Below are positions 34,235-41,246 of a stretch of 64,000 nucleotides of DNA, piece by piece (position 1 is the first letter of the stretch; every line of letters begins with the position of its first letter). Below the pieces are notes generated by a model. The model saw nothing but the letters and a program-made list of their open reading frames with translations. It searched no databases and had not been told where the DNA came from. Source of the DNA: Candidatus Merdivicinus intestinigallinarum (GTDB lineage Bacteria > Bacillota > Clostridia > Oscillospirales > Ruminococcaceae); assembly GCA_018713335.1 (NCBI GenBank), contig DVOW01000046.1:1-64000 (forward strand), read 5' to 3'. A program made the translations under genes and the position numbers.

Positions 34235-34275
34235 AAAATCCGCTGCTTGGAAAATCTCCGAACAGCGGATTTTTT
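34235..34275 (+). terminator. Intrinsic terminator of the topoisomerase operon
   Basis: AAATCCGCTG pairs with CAGCGGATTT, a 17-nt loop, then TTTTTTGG. The rest of 34276-34378 is AT-rich with no gene. Confidence 0.88.
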
Positions 34276-34378
34276 GGCGGATCCGTAGCCGGATCGGCAA
34301 AAAAAATCAGTCCCAAAGCCCGCAAATTGGGGGGATGCCGGCCTTTTGAAAAAAAGAAGAAAAAAATCAAAAAAAGTG

Positions 34379-34407
34379 TTGACAAACCGCTTTTGTTCTG
34401 ATATAAT
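34379..34407 (+). promoter_or_regulatory. Consensus promoter of the tRNA-Leu operon
   Basis: TTGACA (34379-34384), 17-nt spacer, TATAAT (34402-34407): a perfect SigA consensus, 57 nt before the first tRNA. Confidence 0.92.
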
Positions 34408-34463
34408 AATATACGTTCCGAGGGAAACCTCACCGAGGACGGAAACCCCAAAATTGAACAGAT

Positions 34464-34549
34464 GCAGATGTGGCGGAATTGGCAGACGCGCTACTTTGAG
34501 GTGGTAGTGAGTATTCCTCGTGTGGGTTCAAGTCCCGTCATCTGCACCA
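34464..34549 (+). tRNA. tRNA-Leu (anticodon GAG)
   Basis: 86 nt with encoded CCA. The acceptor stem is GCAGATG/CATCTGC, the D-loop TGGCGGAATTGGCAGACGCG is typical of leucine tRNAs, the anticodon loop TTGAGGT gives GAG, there is a long variable arm, and GGTTCAAGTCC forms the T-loop. Confidence 0.95.
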
Positions 34550-34553
34550 ATAT

Positions 34554-34640
34554 GCGGATATGGCGGAATTGGCAGACGCGCTAGATTCAGGTTCTAGTGA
34601 CTTCACGGTCATACAGGTTCAAGTCCTGCTATCCGCACCA
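34554..34640 (+). tRNA. tRNA-Leu (anticodon CAG), likely prophage target
   Basis: 87 nt with encoded CCA. The acceptor stem is GCGGATA/TATCCGC, anticodon stem CTAGA/TCTAG with loop TTCAGGT (CAG), long variable arm and GGTTCAAGTCC T-loop. The prophage integrase gene begins 77 nt downstream, so the tRNA 3' end is the natural attachment site. The matching attR is outside the window. Confidence 0.95.
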
Positions 34641-34643
34641 AAC

Positions 34644-34687
34644 AAATCCCGGAAATACGGCGTTGGCTGTGTTCCCGGGATTTTTCT
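34644..34687 (+). terminator. Intrinsic terminator after the tRNA genes
   Basis: AAATCCCGG pairs with CCGGGATTT over a 24-nt loop, then TTTCTTTG. Ends the tRNA operon and also faces the 3' end of the integrase gene. Confidence 0.85.
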
Positions 34688-34717
34688 TTGCTTTTAGGCT
34701 TGATGATTACGACAGTA

Positions 34718-35824
34718 CTACGACACTTGCACCGAGTTTTCCTCCAGCGCTTTTCGCAGGACATCGAGTTCATTATGGACATAGATTTCCGCAGTAACGG
34801 TGATATCCCGGTGCCCCATGATTTTCTGGATGGTGTAAATGTCCACGCCCTTTCGCCGAAGAGCCGTGCCGTATGTATGCCGCAGCTCGTGGGCGGTTAC
34901 AGCCGGGATGCTTGGATATGCTTCACGGGCATGCTTCATAAACCGGGCAAGTCCCTGGGACCATGTGTTGGGGGACTGCGGTTCCCCATCTGTGCCGGGA
35001 AATAGATAGCCCGGGGACTGAGCGATTCTCTGCAAAATCCAGAAGGCTTTTTCTGATAAGGGATTTGTCCGGCAGCTGCCCCATTTCGGCGGCCGGATTT
35101 CCGTCCCGCCCCCTTTTCGGTCCGCAACGGAACGGTTCACCGTATAGGACTGGGCATCCCAATCGATGTCTTCCCTGCGCAGCCCCAGCAGCTCCCCCCG
35201 GCGCATCCCGGTTTCCAGCAGGAGAATTACGTCCCAGCGCCCTTCTTGCTGAGCGTATTCCTCCAGTTCTGTGATCTGCGCATCGGTCAGAGCAGTTTTG
35301 GGACGCTTGGACGACTTGCTCACCGGGTGGACGTTCCGGGCGGGATTTTTGGCGCAAAGGTCGTTTTCCATGGCGGATTCAAAAATCCCATTGAGACACA
35401 GGCTCATTTTATCCAGCATCGACTGGGATTTCCCCGATTTGGTACTGTAAAATTGTTCAATATCTATTGGGCGGATATCGGTCAGCAGCGCTTGCCCAAA
35501 ATACGGGACCAGGTGCTTTTCCACGGTGTTTTGATAGGTCAGGCGGTAGGTATTGGCGCTGACCTTTGGCTTTTTGTAGGTCTCCAGCCAGCGGGCGGCC
35601 CACCGGGAAAACGGCATCTCTTTTTCCACAAAGATTTCCCCCGTTTGTTGAGAAACTGCCTGGGCGATCTTCCATTCCTCCGCCTGCCGACGGGCGTCGT
35701 CCTTGCTGACGGAGCTGTAAAAGGATTTCCGGACGTACTTTCCTTCCAGAGTTTTTCCAATCGTGATCTTGATTTCATACAGACCGTCCGCACGGTTTGG
35801 CTTCTCTTTTTTGGGCCTTCCCAT
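34718..35824 (-). CDS. int: Tyrosine recombinase (phage integrase)
   Basis: A 368-residue site-specific recombinase that integrates and excises the prophage. An N-terminal arm-binding domain (MGRPKKEKPNRADGLYEIKI) and a SAM-like core-binding domain (about 55-170) precede the catalytic part. The conserved residues are Arg in ETGMRRGELLGL, HELRHTYGT with His and Arg, GHRD, and Tyr in TAEIYVH. The start at 35824 follows AAAGGAGG. The open frame goes on to 35854 without a start signal. Confidence 0.95.
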   Translation of the reverse strand: MGRPKKEKPNRADGLYEIKITIGKTLEGKYVRKSFYSSVSKDDARRQAEEWKIAQAVSQQTGEIFVEKEMPFSRWAARWLETYKKPKVSANTYRLTYQNTVEKHLVPYFGQALLTDIRPIDIEQFYSTKSGKSQSMLDKMSLCLNGIFESAMENDLCAKNPARNVHPVSKSSKRPKTALTDAQITELEEYAQQEGRWDVILLLETGMRRGELLGLRREDIDWDAQSYTVNRSVADRKGGGTEIRPPKWGSCRTNPLSEKAFWILQRIAQSPGYLFPGTDGEPQSPNTWSQGLARFMKHAREAYPSIPAVTAHELRHTYGTALRRKGVDIYTIQKIMGHRDITVTAEIYVHNELDVLRKALEENSVQVS

Positions 35825-35847
35825 AAAAATACCTCCTTTGGGTGCAC

Positions 35848-35877
35848 TTGACAAAGCCTGCCCAAAAGAGGTATAAT
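35848..35877 (+). promoter_or_regulatory. Rightward promoter between integrase and lysogeny genes
   Basis: TTGACA (35848-35853), 18-nt spacer, TATAAT (35872-35877). The -10 box lies within nested inverted repeats: CCCAAAAG/CTTTTGGG outside and ATACTG/CAGTAT inside. No ORF follows, only a terminator. Confidence 0.75.
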
Positions 35878-35883
35878 ACTGGT

Positions 35884-35967
35884 GTTGGAGCAGTATTTCC
35901 CTTTTGGGTAAGCTGTTTGAGTATCCCGCTTCGGTGTTCCAGCACCGGGGCGGGAGGTTTTTATTTT
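35884..35967 (+). ncRNA. Candidate small RNA of the prophage
   Basis: Starts about 7 nt after the -10 box and ends in a strong terminator. The hairpin at 35925-35954 has arms CCCGC-TT-CGGTG and CACCG-GG-GCGGG with loop TTCCAG, followed by AGGTTTTTATTTT. The expected RNA is about 75-85 nt and contains no ORF with a start and SD. It runs towards the 3' end of the PH-like membrane protein gene and its terminator reaches that stop codon. Role unknown; it might be antisense to, or insulate, the neighbouring mRNAs. Confidence 0.6.
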
Positions 35968-36671
35968 GTCATAACTTTTTGGATTATAGTATATACAACC
36001 TGCGGGTCGCCGACGCCGACGGAGAATTGTTTCCCGCCGGATTGCAAAACGATTCCGTTAGTGTGTGGAGAAATAGATGTAATCTTTTCAAAAGGCTTAT
36101 CAAATCCGCCTTTGGAGGATTCAAAAATTAAACGGCGGTCTGTAACTGTAAATCTGCCAGGATATCTCCGCATTACATTCTTTTTAATTGCGGTAGAGGT
36201 CCCGCTGGAAGCGTGCAGTCGCATTCCTTTGGCCACTCGAACACTCATCCCGGTGGACTGATGCCGGTATCCAGTTGTAATGGTCTTGATTTCTGTGTAA
36301 CCCGCGGGACATTGCCAGTAGCATTTTTCATTTTCCGCAAGGAGCACTCCTTGCGCTGGAATTTCTGGCAAAGGCTCTGACCTCAGTTTTTCCAGAAAGT
36401 CCTGTCTCTCCTGACTAAATTCTTGCTTGAGCCTTCTGTCCTGCCAACCGATCCACAGCCGCACTCCGCCTGATACTACAGCGCCGGCCCCACAGAGAAC
36501 GCCGAGCCAAAAGTTTTCGGAGCGTGACTGTTCCGTTTCCAGGGGCCCTCGAGAGAAAGCGACACATACGGCAAAAACAAGAAGAAGGCATACAATCAAA
36601 ACAACCGTTGTAATAATGCGGAGAAAGCCATATACAGATTCTTTTTTTGCATGTGAATCATTTATCGGCAT
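35961..36671 (-). CDS. Membrane protein with PH-like domain, lysogeny module
   Basis: A 236-residue protein. Two membrane segments near residues 17-40 and 54-72 are followed by a short coil (QDRRLKQEFSQERQDFLEKL). The C-terminal domain (VMRRYPGRFTVTDRRLIFES, then FEKITSISPHTNGIVLQSGG) looks like a bacterial PH or GRAM-like fold. The start is ATG after GGAGATGAT; GTG one codon earlier is possible. It is the last gene of the leftward lysogenic operon, so it is probably expressed from the prophage. A role in superinfection exclusion or host envelope change is conceivable but not shown. Confidence 0.7.
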   Translation of the reverse strand: MPINDSHAKKESVYGFLRIITTVVLIVCLLLVFAVCVAFSRGPLETEQSRSENFWLGVLCGAGAVVSGGVRLWIGWQDRRLKQEFSQERQDFLEKLRSEPLPEIPAQGVLLAENEKCYWQCPAGYTEIKTITTGYRHQSTGMSVRVAKGMRLHASSGTSTAIKKNVMRRYPGRFTVTDRRLIFESSKGGFDKPFEKITSISPHTNGIVLQSGGKQFSVGVGDPQVVYTIIQKVMTK

Positions 36672-36690
36672 CACTGTTTATCATCTCCGT

Positions 36691-37161
36691 TTATATTATT
36701 CCGCCCTCCGACGGTGAGAAACTATTTTTGATCTGGCTGTACCGCCATTTGATAAGCTCCGGCGGCAGGCCGAGGATCTTTGTCAGCTGGTTCAGGGAAT
36801 AGTCTGTATATTCCAGCAGTTCCTCGTCCGAATAAAGAATACAGGAAGCGAACCGATTTGCTTCGATTTCCAGTTTATTTACGGAAAACAACGTATAATC
36901 CCGCAAAAACGGGGTGTTGGATTTGGGATGAAGAATAGCGTGTCCCAGCTCATGAGCGCAGACAAACGCTTCCCGGTTCTCATCCAGAGCGTTATTGATA
37001 TGAATAATCTTTTTCCGGCTGAAATGGCTGTAATACCCCCGGATTGTGCCCAAAGGTTCATAAATGACGTCAACTTTCATCTGTCTTGCAAGCGTGAAAG
37101 GGTCTGAGCTGTCATATTGCTTGCACAGGCGCTTTACAATATCTGAAATTTCTCGCTTCAT
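36691..37161 (-). CDS. ImmA/IrrE-family metallopeptidase
   Basis: A 156-residue zinc protease. The HExxH motif is CAHELGHAILHP (about residue 75), with downstream EIEANRFASCIL as the third ligand region. ImmA-type proteases cut phage or ICE repressors upon DNA damage and so trigger induction. It follows the repressor gene by 13 nt; the start at 37161 is preceded by GGAGAGG. The upstream open frame overlaps the repressor gene and is not used. The likely target is the neighbouring XRE repressor. Confidence 0.92.
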   Translation of the reverse strand: MKREISDIVKRLCKQYDSSDPFTLARQMKVDVIYEPLGTIRGYYSHFSRKKIIHINNALDENREAFVCAHELGHAILHPKSNTPFLRDYTLFSVNKLEIEANRFASCILYSDEELLEYTDYSLNQLTKILGLPPELIKWRYSQIKNSFSPSEGGII

Positions 37162-37174
37162 AACCCTCTCCTGT

Positions 37175-37633
37175 TTAATCCTCTTTCCGGTATTTTTTAG
37201 GAGTAAACTTCTTTTTCGCCCACATTTTGGAGATTTCCATGCTGTTGCGCAAACTGGCTGCCAGCAGTTCCCGGGTTTCATCGTCCAGCGGTTCGCCGTC
37301 GAACATCAGGCCGGACTGTTCTTTTTCCAAGGCCGCCAAAGTCGCTTCCAGCTGTTTTGATATGTCCCGTTCGTCCTTTTTTGTAAGGGCGGGCGGGGTT
37401 TTTGTCTTTTCGGGATGATCTTCTTCAATCAAGTCAGACTTCTTAATGCCAAAATAATTGGCCAGCATTTCAATTTTGTCTATTCTCGGGTATTTTGCTC
37501 CGTTGACCCATTCTGAAAAAGTAGAGTATGAAAATTTCAAGTCCTGGCAAATTTCAGAACGTGTTTTTCCGGAAAGCTGAATATATTTTTGAAGGTTTTT
37601 TGAAAAAATAGCTTTGTTTCCTAATCCAGACAT
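37175..37633 (-). CDS. CI-like XRE repressor
   Basis: A 152-residue repressor. The N-terminal HTH (SGKTRSEICQDLKFSYSTFSE) is followed by a C-terminal part rich in Lys/Glu (KTPPALTKKDERDISKQLEA). No LexA-like self-cleavage Ser/Lys pair is obvious, consistent with cleavage by the ImmA/IrrE protease. Divergent from the Cro-like gene, it most likely binds the TTACGCTTTAAG-type sites at 37711, 37734 and 37981. Confidence 0.88.
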   Translation of the reverse strand: MSGLGNKAIFSKNLQKYIQLSGKTRSEICQDLKFSYSTFSEWVNGAKYPRIDKIEMLANYFGIKKSDLIEEDHPEKTKTPPALTKKDERDISKQLEATLAALEKEQSGLMFDGEPLDDETRELLAASLRNSMEISKMWAKKKFTPKKYRKED

Positions 37634-37710
37634 CCATCAATCGCCTCCCGTTTTATTTTAATTTCATTATACGCTTTCAGAGGAAAAAAATCAAGATATT
37701 TTTGAAAAAA

Positions 37711-37753
37711 TTACGCTTTAGGGGTTGACATTCTGCTTAAAGCGTAATATAAT
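37711..37753 (+). promoter_or_regulatory. Early promoter with two repressor half-sites
   Basis: TTGACA (37725-37730), 17-nt spacer, TATAAT (37748-37753): perfect consensus. TTACGCTTTA (37711-37720) sits just upstream, and GCTTAAAGCGTAA (37735-37747), its inverse, fills the spacer. A repressor bound here would cover the RNA polymerase site. Confidence 0.88.
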
Positions 37754-37786
37754 AAAGTCACAGAGAACAAACAGGAGGTGATGAGT

Positions 37787-37990
37787 ATGGTTCTTACCTT
37801 AAAGGCGGCTCGTGTTAATCAAGATATGACCCAAAGCCAAGCAGCCCATAAAATAGGGGTTTCCAAGTACACATTGAGCAACTGGGAACGTGGCATTTCA
37901 TATCCTTCCGCACGCCATATCAAACAGATTGAGAGTGTGTATGGCGTGCGGTATGATGACCTTATTTTTTTACAGAAAAATAACGCTTAA
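37787..37990 (+). CDS. Cro-like XRE regulator
   Basis: A 67-residue protein that is almost only an HTH (TQSQAAHKIGVSKYTLSNWE, about 16-35) and ends near YDDLIFLQKNNA. First gene of the early rightward operon, starting at the ATG 8 nt after AGGAGG; GTG and ATG codons a few nt earlier are alternatives. It likely competes with the CI-like repressor for the same sites. Confidence 0.88.
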   Translation: MVLTLKAARVNQDMTQSQAAHKIGVSKYTLSNWERGISYPSARHIKQIESVYGVRYDDLIFLQKNNA

Positions 37991-38000
37991 AGCGTAATAA
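37980..38000 (+). promoter_or_regulatory. Third operator in the antirepressor leader
   Basis: ACGCTT-A-AAGCGT palindrome inside TAACGCTTAAAGCGTAATAA, overlapping the last codons of the Cro-like gene and ending just before the next SD. It is the best palindrome of the three sites, and more than 230 nt from the promoter, so it may act through looping or roadblock. Confidence 0.75.
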
Positions 38001-38015
38001 AAGGAGGAATCAATC

Positions 38016-38741
38016 ATGAGTGAAATCATGAACATCAACGGCATCGAATGTTATGAAAAGGACGGCACCGCTTATCTGAAGCTGGAAGCCGTGGCAAGAG
38101 GGCTGGGGTTTACTCAGGAGAAAAATGGCGTGGAGTATGTCAGATGGGAAACGGTGAATGGGTATTTAGCCGAACTTAATTTTCCCAACAAGTTGGGAAA
38201 AGACAGTTTCATCCCCGAAAACATCTTCTACCGCCTGGCTATGAAAGCCAAAAACGAAGCGGCGGAGAAGTTCCAAGCCTTTATCGCAGATGAGGTCATC
38301 CCTTCCATCCGCAAAACCGGCGGATACATAGCGGGGCAGGCAGAGCTTTCCCCGGCGGAGCTGATGGCCAAGGCGCTGATGGTGGCGCAAAAGACGCTGG
38401 CCGACCGGGACGCGCGGATTTCCGCCCTGACGGTGGAGAACCAGATCATGCAGCCCAAGGCGGATTATTTCGACGAATTGGTCGACCGCAATCTTTTGAC
38501 AGGGTTCCGGGAAACCGCCAATGAGCTTGGAATCGGCGAAAAAGCCTTTATCAAGTTTTTGCTGGACAAAAAGTACATTTACCGGAACCAAAAGAACAAA
38601 TTGATGGCCTACCCCAATAAAAATGACGGGCTTTTTGAGCTGAAAGAGTTCTTTAATGAAAAAACTGGCTGGAAAGGCACCCAAACCATGATTACCCCCA
38701 AGGGCCGGGAAACCTTCCGCCTGCTGACACAGGGGATGTGA
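38016..38741 (+). CDS. Phage antirepressor with KilA-C-like domain
   Basis: A 241-residue protein. The N-terminal part is BRO-N/Ant-like (IPENIFYRLAMKAKNEAAEK, EVIPSIRKTGGYI), then a coil (LADRDARISALTVENQIMQP) and a C-terminal KilA-C-like domain (TANELGIGEKAFIKFLLDKK, ITPKGRETF). These proteins bind DNA or repressors to favour lytic growth. ATG follows AAGGAGGAAT. Confidence 0.92.
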   Translation: MSEIMNINGIECYEKDGTAYLKLEAVARGLGFTQEKNGVEYVRWETVNGYLAELNFPNKLGKDSFIPENIFYRLAMKAKNEAAEKFQAFIADEVIPSIRKTGGYIAGQAELSPAELMAKALMVAQKTLADRDARISALTVENQIMQPKADYFDELVDRNLLTGFRETANELGIGEKAFIKFLLDKKYIYRNQKNKLMAYPNKNDGLFELKEFFNEKTGWKGTQTMITPKGRETFRLLTQGM

Positions 38742-38745
38742 TACC

Positions 38746-38847
38746 ATGAAAAAATTCCTCTTAAAAGCCATGGACTGCCTGCTGGTGGCAACCTGCGCGG
38801 CCTTGGGCTGCGCAGCCGGGCTGAAACTGTGGGAAATGTTTTTGTGA
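38746..38847 (+). CDS. 33-residue single-pass membrane peptide
   Basis: ATG-initiated peptide MKKFLLKAMDC, then a hydrophobic stretch (LLVATCAALGCAAGLKLW) and WEMFL at the end. It starts 4 nt after the antirepressor stop and ends 13 nt before the next gene. The SD is weak. It resembles small membrane peptides found in early phage operons; function unknown. Confidence 0.55.
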   Translation: MKKFLLKAMDCLLVATCAALGCAAGLKLWEMFL

Positions 38848-38860
38848 AAGGAGAAGGATT

Positions 38861-39133
38861 ATGAAACTGACTATGCCGAAGGCCGTGTCGGAAAAACTGG
38901 ATGAATTGGACGCGCTGGTGACAGACCACCCTCTGGAAATCCCGGTAAAAGAATGCGCCAAGTTCCTGGGAATGAGCCAGGACAGCCTGCGCCGGGCCAT
39001 TGAGGTGGGCAACTGCCCCTTTGCCCTGGGATGGCAGCAGGCCGGAAAGGCGAACCGGGGATTTCAAATCCCCACCGCCCCCTTTTATCTGTGGTACACC
39101 CAATGCGCGGCCTTTCGGGGGGTGCAGGGATGA
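38861..39133 (+). CDS. Small phage protein with helix-turn-helix
   Basis: A 90-residue protein. The region IPVKECAKFLGMSQDSLRRA (about 27-46) reads as an HTH, followed by GFQIPTAPFYLWY. It may be an excisionase-like or regulatory protein. ATG after GGAGAAGG. Ends with ATGA overlap to the next gene. Confidence 0.7.
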   Translation: MKLTMPKAVSEKLDELDALVTDHPLEIPVKECAKFLGMSQDSLRRAIEVGNCPFALGWQQAGKANRGFQIPTAPFYLWYTQCAAFRGVQG

Positions 39134-39372
39134 CCGCCCGTGAAAAGCTGGCCGCCGCGCTGATCCTGCCGGGAATGCTGCTCCTCTGCGCTGAACAGCT
39201 CCCCGCTGCAATGGCCGGGATAGCGCTGCTGGGATTGGGGACGCTGATCCTCAACGCAAAGAAAAAAGCCGCCCGAAAAACGGTGCGGCACACAAAAAAT
39301 ATCTCATATACATCATATCAAAGAAAGGCGGATTTGTCAAATGACGGATCAGGAAATCATCAAGTCTTATAA
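39130..39372 (+). CDS. Small membrane protein
   Basis: An 80-residue protein with two hydrophobic segments near 8-20 (AAALILPGMLLLC) and 26-41 (MAGIALLGLGTLIL), then a basic tail (NAKKKAARKTVRHTK). Its 4-nt overlap upstream and 32-nt overlap downstream suggest tight coupling. No family recognised. Confidence 0.6.
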   Translation: MTAREKLAAALILPGMLLLCAEQLPAAMAGIALLGLGTLILNAKKKAARKTVRHTKNISYTSYQRKADLSNDGSGNHQVL

Positions 39373-39865
39373 AAATGCGGTGAACCCTAAAGAACAGGTC
39401 AATATCCTGTGCCAGTTGATCCTCAAACCTCGGGAAGAAATTGTAAGGATTCTGGAGGAGGGTGGCTGCAAGGTGGAGCCGGAGAAAAAGCAACCCAGCA
39501 AGGTTCCGGCTGAAATTGTGGAGAAGATACGCCAAATGCGAGAAAACGGTGCTACCTTCAAGGAAATCCAGCGGGAAACTGGCTGTGGTGTCGGTACAAT
39601 CGCCAAATACATCAGAGCAGCAGACTCCACGCCTCTTCCTACTCCTGATGCAGAGCCGGAACGGATTCTTGCTCCTACCAGCGCCCTGGAACGCACGCTG
39701 AAGCTGTACGCGGATGCCCTGGCCATACTCCGGAAGTTCGCCAAGGCCTCCGGGAATATGGAGTTCTGGTACAGTTCTGACCGGTATTCCTTTGAGCTGG
39801 TCATTGAAAAAGGATTTATGCGGATGGAAGTATCCGAAAAATTGGAGGAAAACAGCCATGATTAA
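39341..39865 (+). CDS. Phage HTH protein
   Basis: A 174-residue protein with a recombinase-like HTH around residues 60-90 (VEKIRQMRENGATFKEIQRE, TGCGVGTIAKYI) and a C-terminal helical part. It may be a regulator or DNA-binding accessory for replication. SD AAAGGCGG. The end overlaps the next gene by 8 nt. Confidence 0.65.
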   Translation: MTDQEIIKSYKNAVNPKEQVNILCQLILKPREEIVRILEEGGCKVEPEKKQPSKVPAEIVEKIRQMRENGATFKEIQRETGCGVGTIAKYIRAADSTPLPTPDAEPERILAPTSALERTLKLYADALAILRKFAKASGNMEFWYSSDRYSFELVIEKGFMRMEVSEKLEENSHD

Positions 39866-41246
39866 AATCAACAACCTGGAAATCGAAAACGTCAAGCGGA
39901 TCAAGGCCGTCCGCCTGGAACCCACCGCAAACGGCCTGACTGTCATCGGCGGCCGAAACGGCCAGGGAAAAACCTCGGTGCTGGACAGCATCGCCTGGGC
40001 GCTGGGCGGCGAAAAATACCGTCCGTCCGACCCGCAGCGGCAAGGCTCCGTCATACCGCCTCACCTGAAAATCACCCTGTCCAACGGCCTTGTGGTGGAA
40101 CGCCGGGGGAAAAATTCCGCTCTGACGGTCACTGATCCGGAAGGACACAAAGGGGGGCAGCAACTGCTCAATGAATTTGTGGAACAGCTTGCCTTAGACC
40201 TTCCCAAATTCCTAAACGCCTCCGGCAAGGAAAAGGCGGACATTCTGCTTCGAATCATCGGGGTGGGAGACAAGCTAGCTTCTCTGGAATTAAAGGAACG
40301 GGTGCTTTATCAGGAACGTCTGGCCATTGGCCGCTTAACGGACCAGAAAGCGAAATTCGCCAAGGAACTGCCCGTTTATCCTGATGCACCCCGGGATTTG
40401 ATATCCGCCTCAGAGCTGATTTCCCGACAGCAGGATATTTTGGCTCAAAACGGCGAGAATCAGCGCAAGCGCCAGAATGTTTCCCGGCTGGAAGAAACCG
40501 CCGGACAGCTGCAAAAGGAAATTGACCGCCTGAAATCTGAACTCACCAAGGTGTTGGCAGACCTGGAAACGGCCCGGAAATCTGCCGCGTTCCTTCACGA
40601 TGAATCTACCGCTGAGTTGGAAGAAAACATCCGCAATATCGACGAGATCAACCGGAAAGTCCGGGCCAATCTGGATCGGGAAAAGGCGGAGGAAGATGCG
40701 GCGGCCTATCAGCAGCAGTATGATGATTACACCCGGCAGATTGAACAGGTTCGGACGGAACGGACTGCCTTGCTGGATCACGCGGATTTGCCCTTGCCTG
40801 GGCTGTCGGTGCAGGAAGGGGAGCTGACCTATCGGGGCAAGAAATGGGACTGTATGTCCGCCTCGGAACAGCTCCGGGCTGGAACCGCCATTGTCCGGAA
40901 ACTGAACCCGGAATGCGGCTTTGTGCTTATGGACAAGCTGGAACAAATGGACCTGGATACTCTGCGGGAGTTCGGGGAATGGCTGGAACAGGAAGGCTTG
41001 CAGGCCATCGCTACCCGGGTCAGCACCGGGGGAGAATGTACCGTCATTATTGAGGATGGAGAATCCTTTGACGCAGGACAAAAAGACCATGTCGAATCAG
41101 AAGCCCGGACACCGGCCTCAGACCAGTGCGGGGAACCTTCTGCCAGAGGTGCAACTTGTTTGCACCAGCCGAAGCCTGACGCGGGGCAGAACGGCCGCGT
41201 CGAATCAGAAGCCCGTACAATGGGCTGGAAAGCGGGGACATTTTAA
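39858..41246 (+). CDS. SbcC/Rad50-like AAA ATPase (phage recombination)
   Basis: A 462-residue SMC-like ATPase. Walker A is GGRNGQGKTSVLDS (about residues 31-44), a coiled coil runs from about 205 to 300 (LEETAGQLQKEIDRLKSEL), and the distal part has VLMDKLEQMD, a Walker B-like segment. Proteins of this type in phage recombination operons load or process DNA ends with the next ATPase. The last 60 residues are unusual: they contain DAGQ-x3-VESEART twice, 37 residues apart, and end GWKAGTF. A similar end is found two genes downstream. Confidence 0.85.
   Translation: MIKINNLEIENVKRIKAVRLEPTANGLTVIGGRNGQGKTSVLDSIAWALGGEKYRPSDPQRQGSVIPPHLKITLSNGLVVERRGKNSALTVTDPEGHKGGQQLLNEFVEQLALDLPKFLNASGKEKADILLRIIGVGDKLASLELKERVLYQERLAIGRLTDQKAKFAKELPVYPDAPRDLISASELISRQQDILAQNGENQRKRQNVSRLEETAGQLQKEIDRLKSELTKVLADLETARKSAAFLHDESTAELEENIRNIDEINRKVRANLDREKAEEDAAAYQQQYDDYTRQIEQVRTERTALLDHADLPLPGLSVQEGELTYRGKKWDCMSASEQLRAGTAIVRKLNPECGFVLMDKLEQMDLDTLREFGEWLEQEGLQAIATRVSTGGECTVIIEDGESFDAGQKDHVESEARTPASDQCGEPSARGATCLHQPKPDAGQNGRVESEARTMGWKAGTF
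41071..41246 (+). repeat. Structured repeat in the 3' end of the SbcC-like gene
   Basis: Two copies of a 111-nt unit (second from 41182) share GTCGAATCAGAAGCCCG. Three hairpins can be drawn in the last 110 nt: GGTGCAA/TTTGCACC, GACGCGG/CCGCGTC and GCCC/GGGC, then TGGAAAGCGGGGACATTTTA before the TAATG stop-start of the next gene. A related element with different stem sequences ends the gene at 42851. Confidence 0.65.
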
